Assembly (NCBI GenBank): GCA_944392655.1
Contig: CALXXL010000002.1
Coordinates: 62,001-126,000, forward strand
Direction of reading: 5' to 3'
Length of the DNA stretch: 64,000 nucleotides
Origin: an uncultured Victivallaceae bacterium
GTDB lineage: Bacteria; Verrucomicrobiota; Lentisphaeria; Victivallales; Victivallaceae
The notes beneath the pieces are model-generated. The model searched no databases and was not told the origin of the DNA. It worked only from the letters and a program-made list of their open reading frames with translations. Shown in pieces: positions 1-10,310 of this stretch (its first letter is position 1; each line of letters opens with the position of its first letter). Position numbers and translations under genes: made by a program.

Positions 1-1
1 A

Positions 2-2587
2 GTCATTATAGCCATTCTGGCCTATGCCGGCTTTATTCTGTTTATCCGCATTCCTGAATTGATGAAGAACAGCGGTCAACCGGAGTTCGCCAGCGTATAC
101 GGAAAGATGCCGTGGGAGCGGCTCGTTACCGTACAGCCGTACGAAAATATAACCTCCGCCACAGTCATGACGCCGGACAATATATTCTTCCCCCGGGAAA
201 TGGTTATTGGCAAAATGGAATTCTCCGGTACCCCGTCCGACACGGAGCGCATCAGACTTTTCAACTCTATACCTCTCGCCCCGCCTTATCCGGTAACGGC
301 AACTTTTAACGATAACCGCACCGCTGTATTTGATAAGGACGCTTGGCAGATCAACTGGCACTCCGGCAATTTCGCCTATCAGCTGCACGCCGCAATCACC
401 GATAATCCCGCCAGACCGGACGGGATTAACTCGCTGCTGCGGCTGTTCCCCTTCCCCGCGCCGGAGGGGAAGGCTGACTTTGACTGCGCCATCTCAGCAG
501 AAAAACTCTCAGGGAACGCCTCCTTTGCCGGTTCGTTCGGCGATGAATCAGGCCGTTTCTCTGCTGATTCAGATATTACTCTGGACGGACAGACTTTCAT
601 ATTCAAATCACTGCATTATAAAAACAGTTCAGGCGGCGTTGCCATCGATTTCGCCCCGGCGGCAGTCACCGTAAAACCCAATGGCGAATACCAATTGTCC
701 GGCAAAATAAGCGCGTTTGCACTGAATACCCCCACCGCAAAACTGTCTCTGAACGGTGAGGCGGAGTTCTCCGGAGTATGGCGGAATGGACAGCTTCCGG
801 AAATCAGCTTCGGCGGTGCAACCCTGAAAGATGGCTCCATATCCGGAACGCTTGAACAGATTAAAGTTGAAAATCCATCCGGCGCGGCAATCCTGCGCCA
901 GGTTGCGTTTGCTTCACCCAGTCAGATTGATGCGGTGGAGTTCTCCGGCAACTTCGGCGGCATAAATATTGAGGCACAGCAGTGCTCGCTCAACCTTACC
1001 GGCAATAACGGCATAGCCGCCAAGGCGGGACAGATGACCGTATCTCACGGAGCATTCACCTGCGGCACCCGGGATACCTCCATCGTCATTACAGCTCAGG
1101 AAGAGGGCAAAACAGCCGTGTCGCTCCAGAGTGCAGAGCTCACTGCGGCGATTGACGGCTTTACCCCGATACACGCGGTCAACGCCGGATTCGGCTTTAA
1201 CGCCGCAACCCAACAGCTGACGCTCGACGCCCGCCAGGTAAGCTGGGGCGACGACATAACTTCAGATGATTTTTCCATGAATTTCACCATCGGAAAAGAT
1301 ATGCTGTCCGCTAAAGCTGGCAAACTGAATGTCAACGCCGCAAAATTCCATGAAATAACCGGAATTGAGGCCGCTTTCTCCACCGCGGAAGGAGTTGAGA
1401 TCACCGTAAAACCGGACTCTTATCCGGTAATCAAAGCAAAAAATATCACTCTGGCTGGAAAAGGATTGCAGGCCTCGTTCCCCAACGGGGAATTCTCGCT
1501 TGACAAGACCAAAGCGGTATGGAAACTCTCCGGCGGCAAACTGAAATCCTCCGCCCCGCTGCCGGAGCTGGAGCTGCATAATCTCACCATTTCAGGCGGG
1601 AATCATGATGAGATCGGCGACCTCTCTGCCGACAGCGTAATTTTCAACGGGTATAATCTTGGCCGGATCACGGCGGTAGACCGGCAAAACGGCTGCGTCT
1701 ACGCTGAGGCGGCCGACGGAGCTAAAACCGAATTCCATTTCAGCCGCGATATATTCGATCTTGACCGGATTAAGCTGGTTCTGCCCAAACTCGAGCACCG
1801 CAAAATGCCGTTCGCCGGAGTCACGCTTACCGGACAGCTCGAAGTCGAAGGCAATCTTGCCAACGGCAATACTCTGCTGACCGCAAAATTCAAAGGCGAT
1901 ATCGCAATGCCGGGAGTTGAAATCAAATCCGCCGCAACCGCTCCGGAATTAACTGACTTCAACCTCAGCTCCTCCAGACCGTTCCAGCAATTATCAGCTC
2001 AGAGCATCAATTTCCACGGCATTCCGCTTGAAGATGTCTCCGCCAGCTATATGCTCGACAACGGCAAACTGAAACTCCAGCTGATGACCGCCAGAGTGTG
2101 GGGAGGCTCGCTCACCCTTACTCCATCGCCCGACCCGGAGGATCAGGCGCTGAACTTCATGACTTACGGAATCGACGGCTCAAGTCTCGCCCGGTTCCTC
2201 GGTTTTAAAGATGCGGAGATCGATGGATCATTTGAGGGAATGCTCTCATTCATGCCCGGAAAATTTCCCGACTTCAATGCTTCGTCGCTCGTTACCACCC
2301 CTGGACGCACCGGAAAAATCACCGTCTCCGCCTTCCCGCAGGTCGTGGCCGACGACCTATCCATGCAGATCAGCCGCGCCGCTCTGGCCGGATTCACTTA
2401 CAACTTTATACGTTTCGATTTCAATGGCGACCGGGTCAAATTCACCGCCGACGGCAGTCCGGATGAACCGATACCGTTCGTCGCCGACCCCGTAACCGGA
2501 GCTTTCCGGCCCGCTACTGATACCGAGCCGGGATTCGACCGGGAACTTACCGTGGAAATGGATTTCAAACCGCACCTGGAAAAATAA
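2..2587 (+). CDS. AsmA/YdbH-like envelope protein, 5' end outside window
   Basis: Open from the first bases of the window: the frame starting at base 2 reads into a hydrophobic stretch (V-I-I-A-I-L-A-Y-A-G-F-I-L-F-I) that is the end of an N-terminal membrane anchor. The true start therefore lies upstream and the ATG at 59 is internal. The remaining 860 or so residues are repetitive beta-strand sequence rich in L-x-G-x and F/I alternation, typical of AsmA/TamB/YdbH-like proteins that span the periplasm and carry lipids between membranes. The last 150 residues, with a 'GSFEGMLSF' segment and a closing 'F-x-Y-x-x-I-R-F-D-F' segment, recall the C-terminus of YdbH-family proteins. The family call is from sequence texture, not a search. 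Its stop lies 3 bases before der, so the two are probably cotranscribed. Confidence 0.6.
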   Translation, partial: VIIAILAYAGFILFIRIPELMKNSGQPEFASVYGKMPWERLVTVQPYENITSATVMTPDNIFFPREMVIGKMEFSGTPSDTERIRLFNSIPLAPPYPVTATFNDNRTAVFDKDAWQINWHSGNFAYQLHAAITDNPARPDGINSLLRLFPFPAPEGKADFDCAISAEKLSGNASFAGSFGDESGRFSADSDITLDGQTFIFKSLHYKNSSGGVAIDFAPAAVTVKPNGEYQLSGKISAFALNTPTAKLSLNGEAEFSGVWRNGQLPEISFGGATLKDGSISGTLEQIKVENPSGAAILRQVAFASPSQIDAVEFSGNFGGINIEAQQCSLNLTGNNGIAAKAGQMTVSHGAFTCGTRDTSIVITAQEEGKTAVSLQSAELTAAIDGFTPIHAVNAGFGFNAATQQLTLDARQVSWGDDITSDDFSMNFTIGKDMLSAKAGKLNVNAAKFHEITGIEAAFSTAEGVEITVKPDSYPVIKAKNITLAGKGLQASFPNGEFSLDKTKAVWKLSGGKLKSSAPLPELELHNLTISGGNHDEIGDLSADSVIFNGYNLGRITAVDRQNGCVYAEAADGAKTEFHFSRDIFDLDRIKLVLPKLEHRKMPFAGVTLTGQLEVEGNLANGNTLLTAKFKGDIAMPGVEIKSAATAPELTDFNLSSSRPFQQLSAQSINFHGIPLEDVSASYMLDNGKLKLQLMTARVWGGSLTLTPSPDPEDQALNFMTYGIDGSSLARFLGFKDAEIDGSFEGMLSFMPGKFPDFNASSLVTTPGRTGKITVSAFPQVVADDLSMQISRAALAGFTYNFIRFDFNGDRVKFTADGSPDEPIPFVADPVTGAFRPATDTEPGFDRELTVEMDFKPHLEK

Positions 2588-2590
2588 TTT

Positions 2591-4108
2591 ATGGAAAATT
2601 CTGCAAACTATATGCCCGTTGTGGCAATTGTCGGCCGGCCGAATGTCGGAAAGTCGTCGCTCTTCAACGCCATTATCGGCACCCGCCTGAGCATCGTTCA
2701 TGAAATGCCGGGCGTTACCCGCGACCGCATAACCGCTCCCGCCACCCATAACGGGCGCAGATTTGAACTGGTCGATACCGGCGGACTCGGCATGCGCTTC
2801 GGCGAAACCAAAAATGTCGATATGTGGGATGAACGCATCGCCCAGCAGGTAAACAGCGCTCTCGAGGACGCCGATGTACTCATCCTCGTCACCAACGTTC
2901 AGGACGGCATTATGCCGCTCGATGAAGAGGTGGTTCAGAAGATCCGCAGCTGCGGCAAGCCGGTAATCGTGGCCGCCAATAAGTCCGACAACCCCAAACT
3001 CGCCCAGCAGGCGGTCGAAATGGAGTCGCTCGGTCTTGACTCGGTAATACCGGTATCGTGCCTCCACCGCTCCGGTATCGGCGATCTGCTCGACAAGGTG
3101 GTGAGCAAGTTCGCCGCGGTTTCCGGTGAAAATACTGCGGATGACGGAGAGGAAGCAGAAGAAAAAAACAATGAACCGGTAAGAATCGCCGTGGTGGGGC
3201 GCCCGAATGTCGGCAAATCTTCGCTGGTCAATGCGCTCCTGGGTGAAGACCGGGTAATGGTCTCCGACGTTGCCGGAACCACCCGGGACGCTATCGACGT
3301 GGATTTCGCCATCAAATACCGCGGTGAAGAGTGCCCCGCCGTACTTATCGACACCGCCGGCCTGCGCAAAAAAGCCAAGGTTCAGGGCGCAGTTGAAATG
3401 TTCAGCGTAATGCGGGCAAAATCCGCCATCGAACGCGCCAGAATTGTCCTCTTTGTCACCGAGGCCAGCATCGACGGCGTTACTGCGCAGGACCGCCGCA
3501 TCGCCGGAATGATCGAAGAGTCCGGCAAGGCGTGCGTTCTCGTGGTCAACAAGATCGATACCTGCTCCGATTACCCCAAGAGCGAAATCGTTAAGCAGAT
3601 CCGCTACTCCCTGCCCGGTATGAGCTATGCTCCGCTGGTTCTTATCAGCGCGGAAAAACACCGCCATCTCGATATGCTGCTCGACCAGATCTCCCAGGTT
3701 ATGGAACAGCTGGAACTGCGCATACCAACAAGCGTGGTAAATCAGCTCATCTACGATGCAATAGAACGCACCACCCCACCGGTAATCGGTCACGCGCCGC
3801 TGCGCTTCTACTACGGCTCGCAGGTGGCGACCGAACCGCCTAAATTTCTGCTGTTCGTAAACGATAAAAAATATTGCGCGCCAAACTATCTTACCTATCT
3901 GCGTAATTCGATCCGGTCGGCGTTCGACTTTACCGGATTGCCGATTATCATTGAACTGCGTTCACGACCGAAGACTATCGTCAGCAAACACACCCCGTCC
4001 AGACCGGTATCCGGACGGCCGGCCAAACCCGGCAGAAAAAAGAGTACACCCAAAAAAGGAATGCCCAACTCAAGAAAACGGGCTCAGGAGAAGAGAAAAA
4101 GCCGATGA
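2591..4108 (+). CDS. der: ribosome biogenesis GTPase Der (EngA)
   Basis: 505 residues with two tandem GTPase domains and a C-terminal KH-like domain, the Der arrangement. Domain 1 has G1 GRPNVGKSS (residues 15-23), G3 DTGGL and G4 NKSD. Domain 2 repeats GRPNVGKSS near residue 203, then DTAGL and NKID. An acidic linker separates them. The protein ends in a Lys/Arg-rich tail of about 45 residues, longer than in E. coli and consistent with rRNA contact. Der is needed for 50S subunit maturation. It starts 3 bases after the AsmA-like gene with little Shine-Dalgarno, suggesting translational coupling. A second in-frame ATG at 2612 would remove seven poorly conserved residues and is possible. Confidence 0.97.
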   Translation: MENSANYMPVVAIVGRPNVGKSSLFNAIIGTRLSIVHEMPGVTRDRITAPATHNGRRFELVDTGGLGMRFGETKNVDMWDERIAQQVNSALEDADVLILVTNVQDGIMPLDEEVVQKIRSCGKPVIVAANKSDNPKLAQQAVEMESLGLDSVIPVSCLHRSGIGDLLDKVVSKFAAVSGENTADDGEEAEEKNNEPVRIAVVGRPNVGKSSLVNALLGEDRVMVSDVAGTTRDAIDVDFAIKYRGEECPAVLIDTAGLRKKAKVQGAVEMFSVMRAKSAIERARIVLFVTEASIDGVTAQDRRIAGMIEESGKACVLVVNKIDTCSDYPKSEIVKQIRYSLPGMSYAPLVLISAEKHRHLDMLLDQISQVMEQLELRIPTSVVNQLIYDAIERTTPPVIGHAPLRFYYGSQVATEPPKFLLFVNDKKYCAPNYLTYLRNSIRSAFDFTGLPIIIELRSRPKTIVSKHTPSRPVSGRPAKPGRKKSTPKKGMPNSRKRAQEKRKSR

Positions 4109-4142
4109 ATAACTTTTATCGCAATTTTAAAATATTCAAAAC

Positions 4143-4170
4143 TTGCAAATCCGGCGAATTGATGTATATT
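4143..4170 (+). promoter_or_regulatory. promoter of rpmF-plsX-fabH
   Basis: TTGCAA (4143-4148), 16 bases, TATATT (4165-4170), in the AT-rich 139-base gap after der and 78 bases before the rpmF start. It matches the window's recurring promoter pattern. Confidence 0.6.
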
Positions 4171-4247
4171 TAGTGTTTATTCTGATATTTTGGAAATATT
4201 TCATTAAAAATTATATAGTTGTTTTTCAAGTATTAAGGAGACTAAAA

Positions 4248-4424
4248 ATGGCAGTTCCAAAACGTAAAACCTCTAAGATGAAAAAGCGTCAGCGCAAGGC
4301 CGCTAACCGCTACGAAGGCGTTCAGGCTACTTTCTGCACCAACTGCGACGCACCGGTCGCTCCGCATCGCGTATGCAAGGCCTGCGGCACCTATAAGGGC
4401 AAACAGGTTATCACTGTTGATTAA
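4248..4424 (+). CDS. rpmF: 50S ribosomal protein L32
   Basis: 58 residues beginning MAVPKRKTSKMKKRQRKA, the conserved basic start of L32. Two CxxC pairs follow (C-T-N-C and C-K-A-C), so this is the zinc-binding form. The frame stays open further upstream to 4143, but the start is fixed by an AAGGAG at 4235-4240 and by the conserved N-terminus. It heads the common rpmF-plsX-fabH arrangement, which ties ribosome synthesis to membrane lipid synthesis. Confidence 0.97.
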   Translation: MAVPKRKTSKMKKRQRKAANRYEGVQATFCTNCDAPVAPHRVCKACGTYKGKQVITVD

Positions 4425-4450
4425 TTCTTTATAAAGAGAGCAGCCCCCTT

Positions 4451-5470
4451 ATGAAAATCGCCGTAGACGCCATGGGCGGAGATTATGCCCCCGGTGTGTG
4501 CATTGAGGGTGCTGCTCAGGCTTTATATGATTTCCCCGATATCGAACTGGTTATAGTAGGCCACGAAAAAAAACTGGCCTACTATCTGGAACGGTACGGC
4601 ATTGCACGGCACAGCCGCATCAGCGTAGTTCACGCCGAAACCGTGGTTGAAATGCGCGAGCCTTCCACTACCTCCATCCGCGGCAAAAAGGATTCCTCCA
4701 TTACTGTATGCGCAAAATTGCTCAAAGAGGGCAAGGTGGATGCGATGGCCAGCCCCGGGCATACCGGAGCAATTGTCGCCGCAACCAAGGTTCTGGTACG
4801 CACCCTGCCGGGAGTCGACCGCGCAGCGCTCATTACGTCGCTGCCGAATATCAATGGCAGATTTCTGCAGATCGACGCCGGCGCAAATACCGATTGTACC
4901 CCGCTTAATCTGGTGCAGTTCGCCTTGATGGCTGAGGTTTTCGCTTCATGCCTGATGAATATAGAATCACCGCGGATAGGTCTTCTCAGCGTAGGCGGCG
5001 AAGCCGGAAAAGGCAATGACCTTACCAAGGAGACATACAAGATCCTTTCCCAGATGCCAATCAATTTTGTCGGCAATGTGGAGGGGAATACTATTTTTGA
5101 AGGAGCTGCGGATATTCTGGTCAGCGACGGTTTCTCCGGCAATGTGCTTTTGAAAACCAGCGAAGGGCTGGCAAAACTGCTTATCCACTGGCTGAAAGAG
5201 GTGTTGTCACGCAATCCGGTCCGGGTTACCGGAGCTATTCTGGCTAAGAACGCCTTTAAAGAGTTAAAAATGTACGGTGACGCCAGTGAATTCGGCGGCG
5301 CACCGCTGCTCGGACTCAACGGTATATGCATTATCGGCCACGGGTCTTCCAACCCCAAGGCGGTACGCAATGCCATCAGAGTGGCAGCTGAGTGCCATAA
5401 CCTAAAATTGAATGAGAAAATTGTTCAGCGGCTGCAGGAGTGTCAGCCGTTTCTGCAGCAACTGAAATAA
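4451..5470 (+). CDS. plsX: phosphate acyltransferase PlsX
   Basis: 339 residues, full length. It starts with the PlsX signature MKIAVDAMGGDYAP and contains the SDGFSGNVLLK segment. PlsX converts acyl-ACP and phosphate to acyl-phosphate, the acyl donor for PlsY in the first step of phospholipid synthesis, at the cytoplasmic face of the membrane. It lies 26 bases after rpmF and 36 before fabH. Only a weak AGAGAG precedes the start, so translation may depend on rpmF upstream. No acpP, fabD or fabG follows, so the fatty-acid cluster is shorter than the Bacillus or E. coli versions. Confidence 0.96.
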   Translation: MKIAVDAMGGDYAPGVCIEGAAQALYDFPDIELVIVGHEKKLAYYLERYGIARHSRISVVHAETVVEMREPSTTSIRGKKDSSITVCAKLLKEGKVDAMASPGHTGAIVAATKVLVRTLPGVDRAALITSLPNINGRFLQIDAGANTDCTPLNLVQFALMAEVFASCLMNIESPRIGLLSVGGEAGKGNDLTKETYKILSQMPINFVGNVEGNTIFEGAADILVSDGFSGNVLLKTSEGLAKLLIHWLKEVLSRNPVRVTGAILAKNAFKELKMYGDASEFGGAPLLGLNGICIIGHGSSNPKAVRNAIRVAAECHNLKLNEKIVQRLQECQPFLQQLK

Positions 5471-5506
5471 TTTGACATTAATAAATAATCAGGGAGTTTA
5501 CTTGAT

Positions 5507-6490
5507 ATGGGTATAAAAATTATCGCCACCGGTCGTTATGTTCCGGAACGGGTCTTGACCAATGCCGACCTTGAAAAGATGGTCGAAACCTCCGATGAGT
5601 GGATCAGAACCCGTACCGGCATCGAAACCAGACACATCGCCGACGCCTCGCAGGCTACCAGCGATATGTGCCGTGAAGCGGCAAAAAAAGCGCTCGAAAT
5701 GGCTGGCATCGCTCCCTCCGAACTCGGTGCAATCGTTGTTGCGACCATCACTCCGGATCACAGCTTCCCAAATACCGCATGCCTGCTCCAGGAAGAGATC
5801 GGAGCGAAAAACGCTTTCTGCTTTGACCTCTCCGCCGCGTGTTCCGGCCTGATATACTCGCTCGTTACCGCTCAGGCGCTTATGAAAATGACGCCGAATC
5901 TCAAATATGTTCTCGTTCTCGGCGCTGAAAAACTTTCCGGTATTGTCGACTGGGAGGACCGCAACACCTGCGTACTCTTCGGAGACGGCGCCGCCGCTGT
6001 AATTCTGGAAAAAACCGATGACGGCAACGACTCCATAAAGGCATACAACCTCGGCGCCGACGGTGCATGCAAGGATATACTCTTTATGCCCGCGGGAGGC
6101 AGCCGGATGCCGGCTTCGCTCGAAAGCGTACAGAACCGCAAACACTTTATCAATATGACCGGTAAAGAGGTATTTAAATTCGCGGTTAACGCCATGGTCT
6201 CCAGCTCTCAGCAGGCTATGACCGATGCCGGAGTAGCTCCGGACGATATCAAATTCCTGGTGCCGCATCAGGCCAACTACCGCATTTTGAAAGCGGTTGC
6301 ACAAAGACTAGACATCCCCGAAGAACGGGTATACATGAACCTCAACCGTTACGGCAATACCTCTGCCGCCAGTATCGGACTCTGCCTCGATGAGATGGTG
6401 CGCAATAATCTGCTCCAGAAGGGCGACAAGGTTCTCCTGACCGCATTCGGCGGCGGACTTACCTGGGGGTCCATCGTTCTTGAATGGTAA
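5507..6490 (+). CDS. fabH: 3-oxoacyl-ACP synthase III (FabH)
   Basis: 327 residues, thiolase fold. The catalytic triad is visible: Cys112 in LSAACSGL, His254 in VPHQAN and Asn284 in RYGNTSAA. The closing glycine-rich FGGGLTWGS is also present. FabH condenses acetyl-CoA with malonyl-ACP to start fatty-acid synthesis. It is the last gene of the rpmF-plsX-fabH unit, directly followed by a strong terminator. Confidence 0.97.
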   Translation: MGIKIIATGRYVPERVLTNADLEKMVETSDEWIRTRTGIETRHIADASQATSDMCREAAKKALEMAGIAPSELGAIVVATITPDHSFPNTACLLQEEIGAKNAFCFDLSAACSGLIYSLVTAQALMKMTPNLKYVLVLGAEKLSGIVDWEDRNTCVLFGDGAAAVILEKTDDGNDSIKAYNLGADGACKDILFMPAGGSRMPASLESVQNRKHFINMTGKEVFKFAVNAMVSSSQQAMTDAGVAPDDIKFLVPHQANYRILKAVAQRLDIPEERVYMNLNRYGNTSAASIGLCLDEMVRNNLLQKGDKVLLTAFGGGLTWGSIVLEW

Positions 6491-6509
6491 AACCGTAAAA
6501 CAGTTTTAC

Positions 6510-6546
6510 AGAACCGGCGGCCGCAAGTCGTCCGGTTCTTTTTTTT
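6510..6546 (+). terminator. rho-independent terminator after fabH
   Basis: An 8-bp stem (6510-6517 with 6532-6539, agaaccgg/ccggttct) is followed by eight T residues. It ends the lipid operon 20 bases after the fabH stop. Confidence 0.85.
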
Positions 6547-6571
6547 ATTCCATAGAAAAGAGCGGTAAAAG

Positions 6572-6600
6572 TTGTTTTTTTGCCTCTTTTCATGTATATT
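6572..6600 (+). promoter_or_regulatory. metK operon promoter
   Basis: TTGTTT (6572-6577), 17 bases, TATATT (6595-6600). The roughly 60-nt leader to the metK start is too short for a known SAM riboswitch, and I see none. Confidence 0.65.
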
Positions 6601-6664
6601 AATATATAATTGCCTGTTGCGATGAATTAATAATAATTTTTTATAAATAAGGAGTAATTTAACC

Positions 6665-7861
6665 ATGAGCAAGATCAGAACGGATCATGTCTTCACCTCC
6701 GAATCGGTTTCGGAAGGGCATCCGGACAAGGTTTGCGATCAAATCTCCGATGCTATTCTGGACGCATGTTTAGCCGGCGATCCGGAAAGCCGCGTGGCCT
6801 GCGAAACCCTGGTCACAACTGACTTGATCGTTATCTCCGGAGAGATCACCACCAAAGCGCATGTCAACTGGCAGGATATTGCCCTCAAGGTCATCTCCGA
6901 TATCGGTTATACTGACAGCGAATTGGGATTCAGCGTGGAAAACTGCAAGGTGATGGTCTGTATTCACAAGCAGTCACCTGATATCTCCCAGGGGGTAACC
7001 GCAGGAACCGGTCTCTATCTGGAACAGGGCGCCGGTGACCAGGGAATGATGTTCGGCTTCGCCACCAACGAAACACCGGAACTGATGCCCGCTCCAATCC
7101 TGTATGCCCACCGCATTATCGAAGAGCTGACCCGGTTGAGAAAGGCTGAACCACAGAAGTACAGCTACCTCCGCCCGGATGCAAAAAGCCAGGTGTCCAT
7201 CCGCTACCGGGACGGCAAACCGCAGTATGTCGAGACCATTGTCGTCTCGCATCAGCATTCCCCGGAGATGAAAATTGAAGAGCTTACTGAGCTTGTCAAA
7301 CAGGTGGTTAACAAGGTTATCCCCAAAGAACTGCTGAATGACAATATCAAATATTTTATCAATCCGACCGGAAAGTTTGAAATCGGCGGACCGCACGGCG
7401 ATACCGGCTTAACCGGCCGCAAGATCATTGTCGATACCTACGGTGGAGTCGGCTCTCACGGCGGCGGCGCATTCTCCGGGAAAGACCCGTCCAAAGTCGA
7501 CCGCTCAGCCGCCTATATGTGCCGGTATATCGCGAAAAATATCGTCGCCGCCGGACTGGCTGACAAGTGCGAAATCCAGGTGGCATACGCTATCGGCGTA
7601 GCACAGCCTTTGAGCATCAACGTCGACACCTACAACACCGGAAAACTCCCGAACGACGGCTGTCTGGAAGCGGTTATCCGTGAAGTGTTCGACCTCCGTC
7701 CGGCTTCGATTCTCGAAACATTGCAGCTCAAATATCCGGCGAAAAACAACTGGAGCTATCTCCAGACCGCCAGCTGCGGACATTTCGGACGCGATATCTT
7801 CCCGTGGGAAAAGACCGATAAAACCGACGTGCTCAAGAAAGCCGCCGAAAAATATATGTGA
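6665..7861 (+). CDS. metK: S-adenosylmethionine synthetase
   Basis: 398 residues, full length. Family motifs are all visible: [20 protein letters not shown] near the N-terminus, the GAGDQG loop, [13 protein letters not shown], and [19 protein letters not shown] with its phosphate-binding Lys/Asp. It makes S-adenosylmethionine from methionine and ATP. AAGGAG at 6649-6654 precedes the ATG. The TGA stop overlaps the ATG of the next gene by one base, so the kinase is translationally coupled. With the two genes downstream it forms a compact S-adenosyl cycle operon. Confidence 0.98.
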   Translation: MSKIRTDHVFTSESVSEGHPDKVCDQISDAILDACLAGDPESRVACETLVTTDLIVISGEITTKAHVNWQDIALKVISDIGYTDSELGFSVENCKVMVCIHKQSPDISQGVTAGTGLYLEQGAGDQGMMFGFATNETPELMPAPILYAHRIIEELTRLRKAEPQKYSYLRPDAKSQVSIRYRDGKPQYVETIVVSHQHSPEMKIEELTELVKQVVNKVIPKELLNDNIKYFINPTGKFEIGGPHGDTGLTGRKIIVDTYGGVGSHGGGAFSGKDPSKVDRSAAYMCRYIAKNIVAAGLADKCEIQVAYAIGVAQPLSINVDTYNTGKLPNDGCLEAVIREVFDLRPASILETLQLKYPAKNNWSYLQTASCGHFGRDIFPWEKTDKTDVLKKAAEKYM

Positions 7862-8865
7862 TGCATCACATCATGCCGGATAAGTGCAAACGGGTGCTTG
7901 GCGTAGGATCGCCTTTGCTGGATATTCTAGCGCCGGTGGAGGAGAGCTTTCTTGCCGCCAATATCGACGGCGAAAAAGGCGGTATGATGCTCACTGCGTC
8001 CGAAAATATCGACCGCGTGGTTGAAATGCTTGATCACAAGGTCGATATCGTTCCCGGCGGCGCCGCCGGGAATACCGTTTTCGCCCTGGCAGAACTGGGT
8101 ATGCCGGTTGCCATGCTCGGCAAAACCGGATGCGACCGGTATGGCGAAATCTACTGCGGCGGATTACAAAAAGCGGGCGGTTCCACAGAGGGATTCTTTA
8201 CAACTGAAACGATTCCCACCGGCAAGTGCCTATCCCTGATAACTCCGGACGGCGAACGCACTATGCGCACATTCTTCGGCGCATCATCCGCGCTTACCCC
8301 GGATGAGGTGAAATCACTCGACTTCTCCCGTTACAGCGTCGTATATATCGAAGGATATCAGCTGTTCCACCGGCAGATGATCGATGAAGTGCTTATTCAG
8401 GCGCAGAATGCCGGTTGCAGAATTGCTCTCGACCTCGCCTCTTTCGAGGTGGTAAACCAGTTTAAGGCCGACCTCATTAAAATACTTGAAAATTATATTG
8501 ATCTGGTTTTCGCCAACGAGGAGGAGGCCGCCGCCCTGCTCGGCAGCGGTTCACCGCAAAACCATGCCGCTCAACTTGCCAGGATGTGTGAGGTTGCCGC
8601 GGTCAAGCTCGGACGCGGCGGAGCGGTAATCGCTGTCAGAGACCGGATTGTCCCAATTAAAATTGAACCGGTCGAACCGGTTGACACCACTGCCGCCGGC
8701 GACTTGTGGGCCGCCGGATTCCTCTACGGTTACCTGAATGGCAAACCGCTTGAAATCTGCGGAAAATTCGCCTCCATCACCGCCAGAGAGGTGGTTCAGG
8801 TGGTCGGCTCCAAAATTCCGGAGGAGAAGTGGCAGCTTATCCGGAATGAGATTTGTCAATATTAA
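7861..8865 (+). CDS. PfkB-family sugar kinase, probably adenosine kinase
   Basis: 334 residues with a ribokinase/PfkB fold. It has the N-terminal GGAAGNTVFALAELG segment, the GKTGCDRYGE segment, and the C-terminal PfkB signature TTAAGDLWAAGFLYG with the catalytic Asp and anion hole. PfkB members phosphorylate sugars or nucleosides. Placement between metK and ahcY points to adenosine as substrate, because ahcY releases adenosine that must be removed to pull the reaction forward. This substrate is inferred from context. Start is taken as the ATG overlapping the metK stop. A GTG at 7858 and an ATG at 7873 are alternatives. Confidence 0.85.
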   Translation: MHHIMPDKCKRVLGVGSPLLDILAPVEESFLAANIDGEKGGMMLTASENIDRVVEMLDHKVDIVPGGAAGNTVFALAELGMPVAMLGKTGCDRYGEIYCGGLQKAGGSTEGFFTTETIPTGKCLSLITPDGERTMRTFFGASSALTPDEVKSLDFSRYSVVYIEGYQLFHRQMIDEVLIQAQNAGCRIALDLASFEVVNQFKADLIKILENYIDLVFANEEEAAALLGSGSPQNHAAQLARMCEVAAVKLGRGGAVIAVRDRIVPIKIEPVEPVDTTAAGDLWAAGFLYGYLNGKPLEICGKFASITAREVVQVVGSKIPEEKWQLIRNEICQY

Positions 8866-8895
8866 TATTAACGCTTTATTCAGCGGAGATTTTTT

Positions 8896-10299
8896 ATGGA
8901 ATACCAAGTTAAAGACATCAGCCTTGCCGACTTCGGCCGCAAGGAGATCGCCATCGCCGAACATGAAATGCCCGGTCTCATGGCCGCAAGACGCAAATAC
9001 AGCCCCGCCAAACCTCTCAAGGGGGTAAAGATTTCCGGCAGCCTCCATATGACTATCCAGACTGCCGTACTGATCGAAACATTGGTGGAACTCGGCGCGG
9101 ACGTGCGCTGGGCATCATGCAACATCTTCTCCACCCAGGATCACGCCGCCGCCGCTATCGCCGCAGGCGGTGTGCCGGTATTCGCGTGGAAAGGCGAGTC
9201 GCTTCAGGAATACTGGGAGTGCACCTTCAAAGCTCTCACCTGGCCGGACGGTTCCGGACCGGATCAGATAATAGATGACGGCGGCGATGCAACTTTGCTG
9301 ATTCACCGCGGATTTCAGGCGGAGAATAATCCGGATATCCTGAATAAGGCCGATTCCGGCGAAATGGAGATAATCAACGCTCTGCTTAAGAAAATCCTCG
9401 ACCGGGATCCGCAGCATTGGCACAAAGTGGTACAGAACGTCCGCGGCGTATCGGAAGAGACTACCACAGGAGTACACCGGCTGCTTCAGATGTCCGAAAA
9501 CGGGGAGCTCCTGTTTCAGGCAGTCAATGTCAACGACTCGGTAACCAAAAGCAAATTTGACAACATCTACGGCTGCCGCCATTCGCTGACCGACGGCATC
9601 AAGCGTGCGCTCGACGTAATGCTCGCCGGTAAAACCGCGATGATCTGCGGCTACGGCGACGTCGGCAAAGGCTGTGCCGAGGCGATGCGCAACGAACGCG
9701 CCAAAGTGATTGTCAGCGAAATCGACCCCATCTGCGCATTGCAGGCATGTATGGCCGGATTCCGCGTAACCACCGTAACAGATGCACTTCCGGAAGCCGA
9801 CGTATATGTTACAACTACCGGCAACTGCAATGTTATAACGCTCGAACACATGCTCAAAATGAAAGATCAGGCCATCGTGTGCAATATCGGCCATTTTGAT
9901 AATGAAATTGAAGTACATAAGCTGGAAAATTATCCCGGCATTGTCAAAGTGGAGATCAAAGGCTCCGAGTGTCCGGTTCACCGCTTCACCTTCCCGGACG
10001 GCCACTCGATCTACCTCCTCGCGGAAGGACGGCTGGTCAACCTCGGCTGCGCCACCGGACACCCGAGCTTTGTCATGTCGTGCAGCTTCACCAACCAGGT
10101 GCTGGCACAGCTCGATATAGCCGCCCACCCGGATCGCCCGGTCGGCGTATATCTGATCGACAAGAAACTCGACGAAGAGGTCGCCCGGCTTCATCTGGAA
10201 AAACTCGGCGCAAAATTGACAGCGTTGACCGATGAACAGGCCGCCTATATCAATGTCCCCAAAGAGGGTCCCTTCAAGGCGGAAAATTACCGTTATTGA
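8896..10299 (+). CDS. ahcY: adenosylhomocysteinase
   Basis: 467 residues, the long bacterial form. It shows the conserved [15 protein letters not shown] start region, the NAD-binding [13 protein letters not shown] near the middle, and the [10 protein letters not shown] segment. The C-terminus ends in YRY as usual. It hydrolyses S-adenosylhomocysteine to homocysteine and adenosine with bound NAD. GGAG lies 8 bases before the ATG. As last gene after metK and the kinase it completes SAM recycling, relieving inhibition of methyltransferases. A strong bidirectional terminator follows. Confidence 0.98.
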   Translation: MEYQVKDISLADFGRKEIAIAEHEMPGLMAARRKYSPAKPLKGVKISGSLHMTIQTAVLIETLVELGADVRWASCNIFSTQDHAAAAIAAGGVPVFAWKGESLQEYWECTFKALTWPDGSGPDQIIDDGGDATLLIHRGFQAENNPDILNKADSGEMEIINALLKKILDRDPQHWHKVVQNVRGVSEETTTGVHRLLQMSENGELLFQAVNVNDSVTKSKFDNIYGCRHSLTDGIKRALDVMLAGKTAMICGYGDVGKGCAEAMRNERAKVIVSEIDPICALQACMAGFRVTTVTDALPEADVYVTTTGNCNVITLEHMLKMKDQAIVCNIGHFDNEIEVHKLENYPGIVKVEIKGSECPVHRFTFPDGHSIYLLAEGRLVNLGCATGHPSFVMSCSFTNQVLAQLDIAAHPDRPVGVYLIDKKLDEEVARLHLEKLGAKLTALTDEQAAYINVPKEGPFKAENYRY

Positions 10300-10310
10300 A
10301 ATAGATAATA

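Noticed and set aside
2357-3793. 478-codon open frame on the minus strand opposite der
   Set aside because: It is antisense to a gene with complete Der motifs and its translation has no family features or ribosome site.
6601-6664. possible SAM riboswitch before metK
   Set aside because: The leader is only about 60 nt and AT-rich, with none of the helices of SAM-I, II or III.
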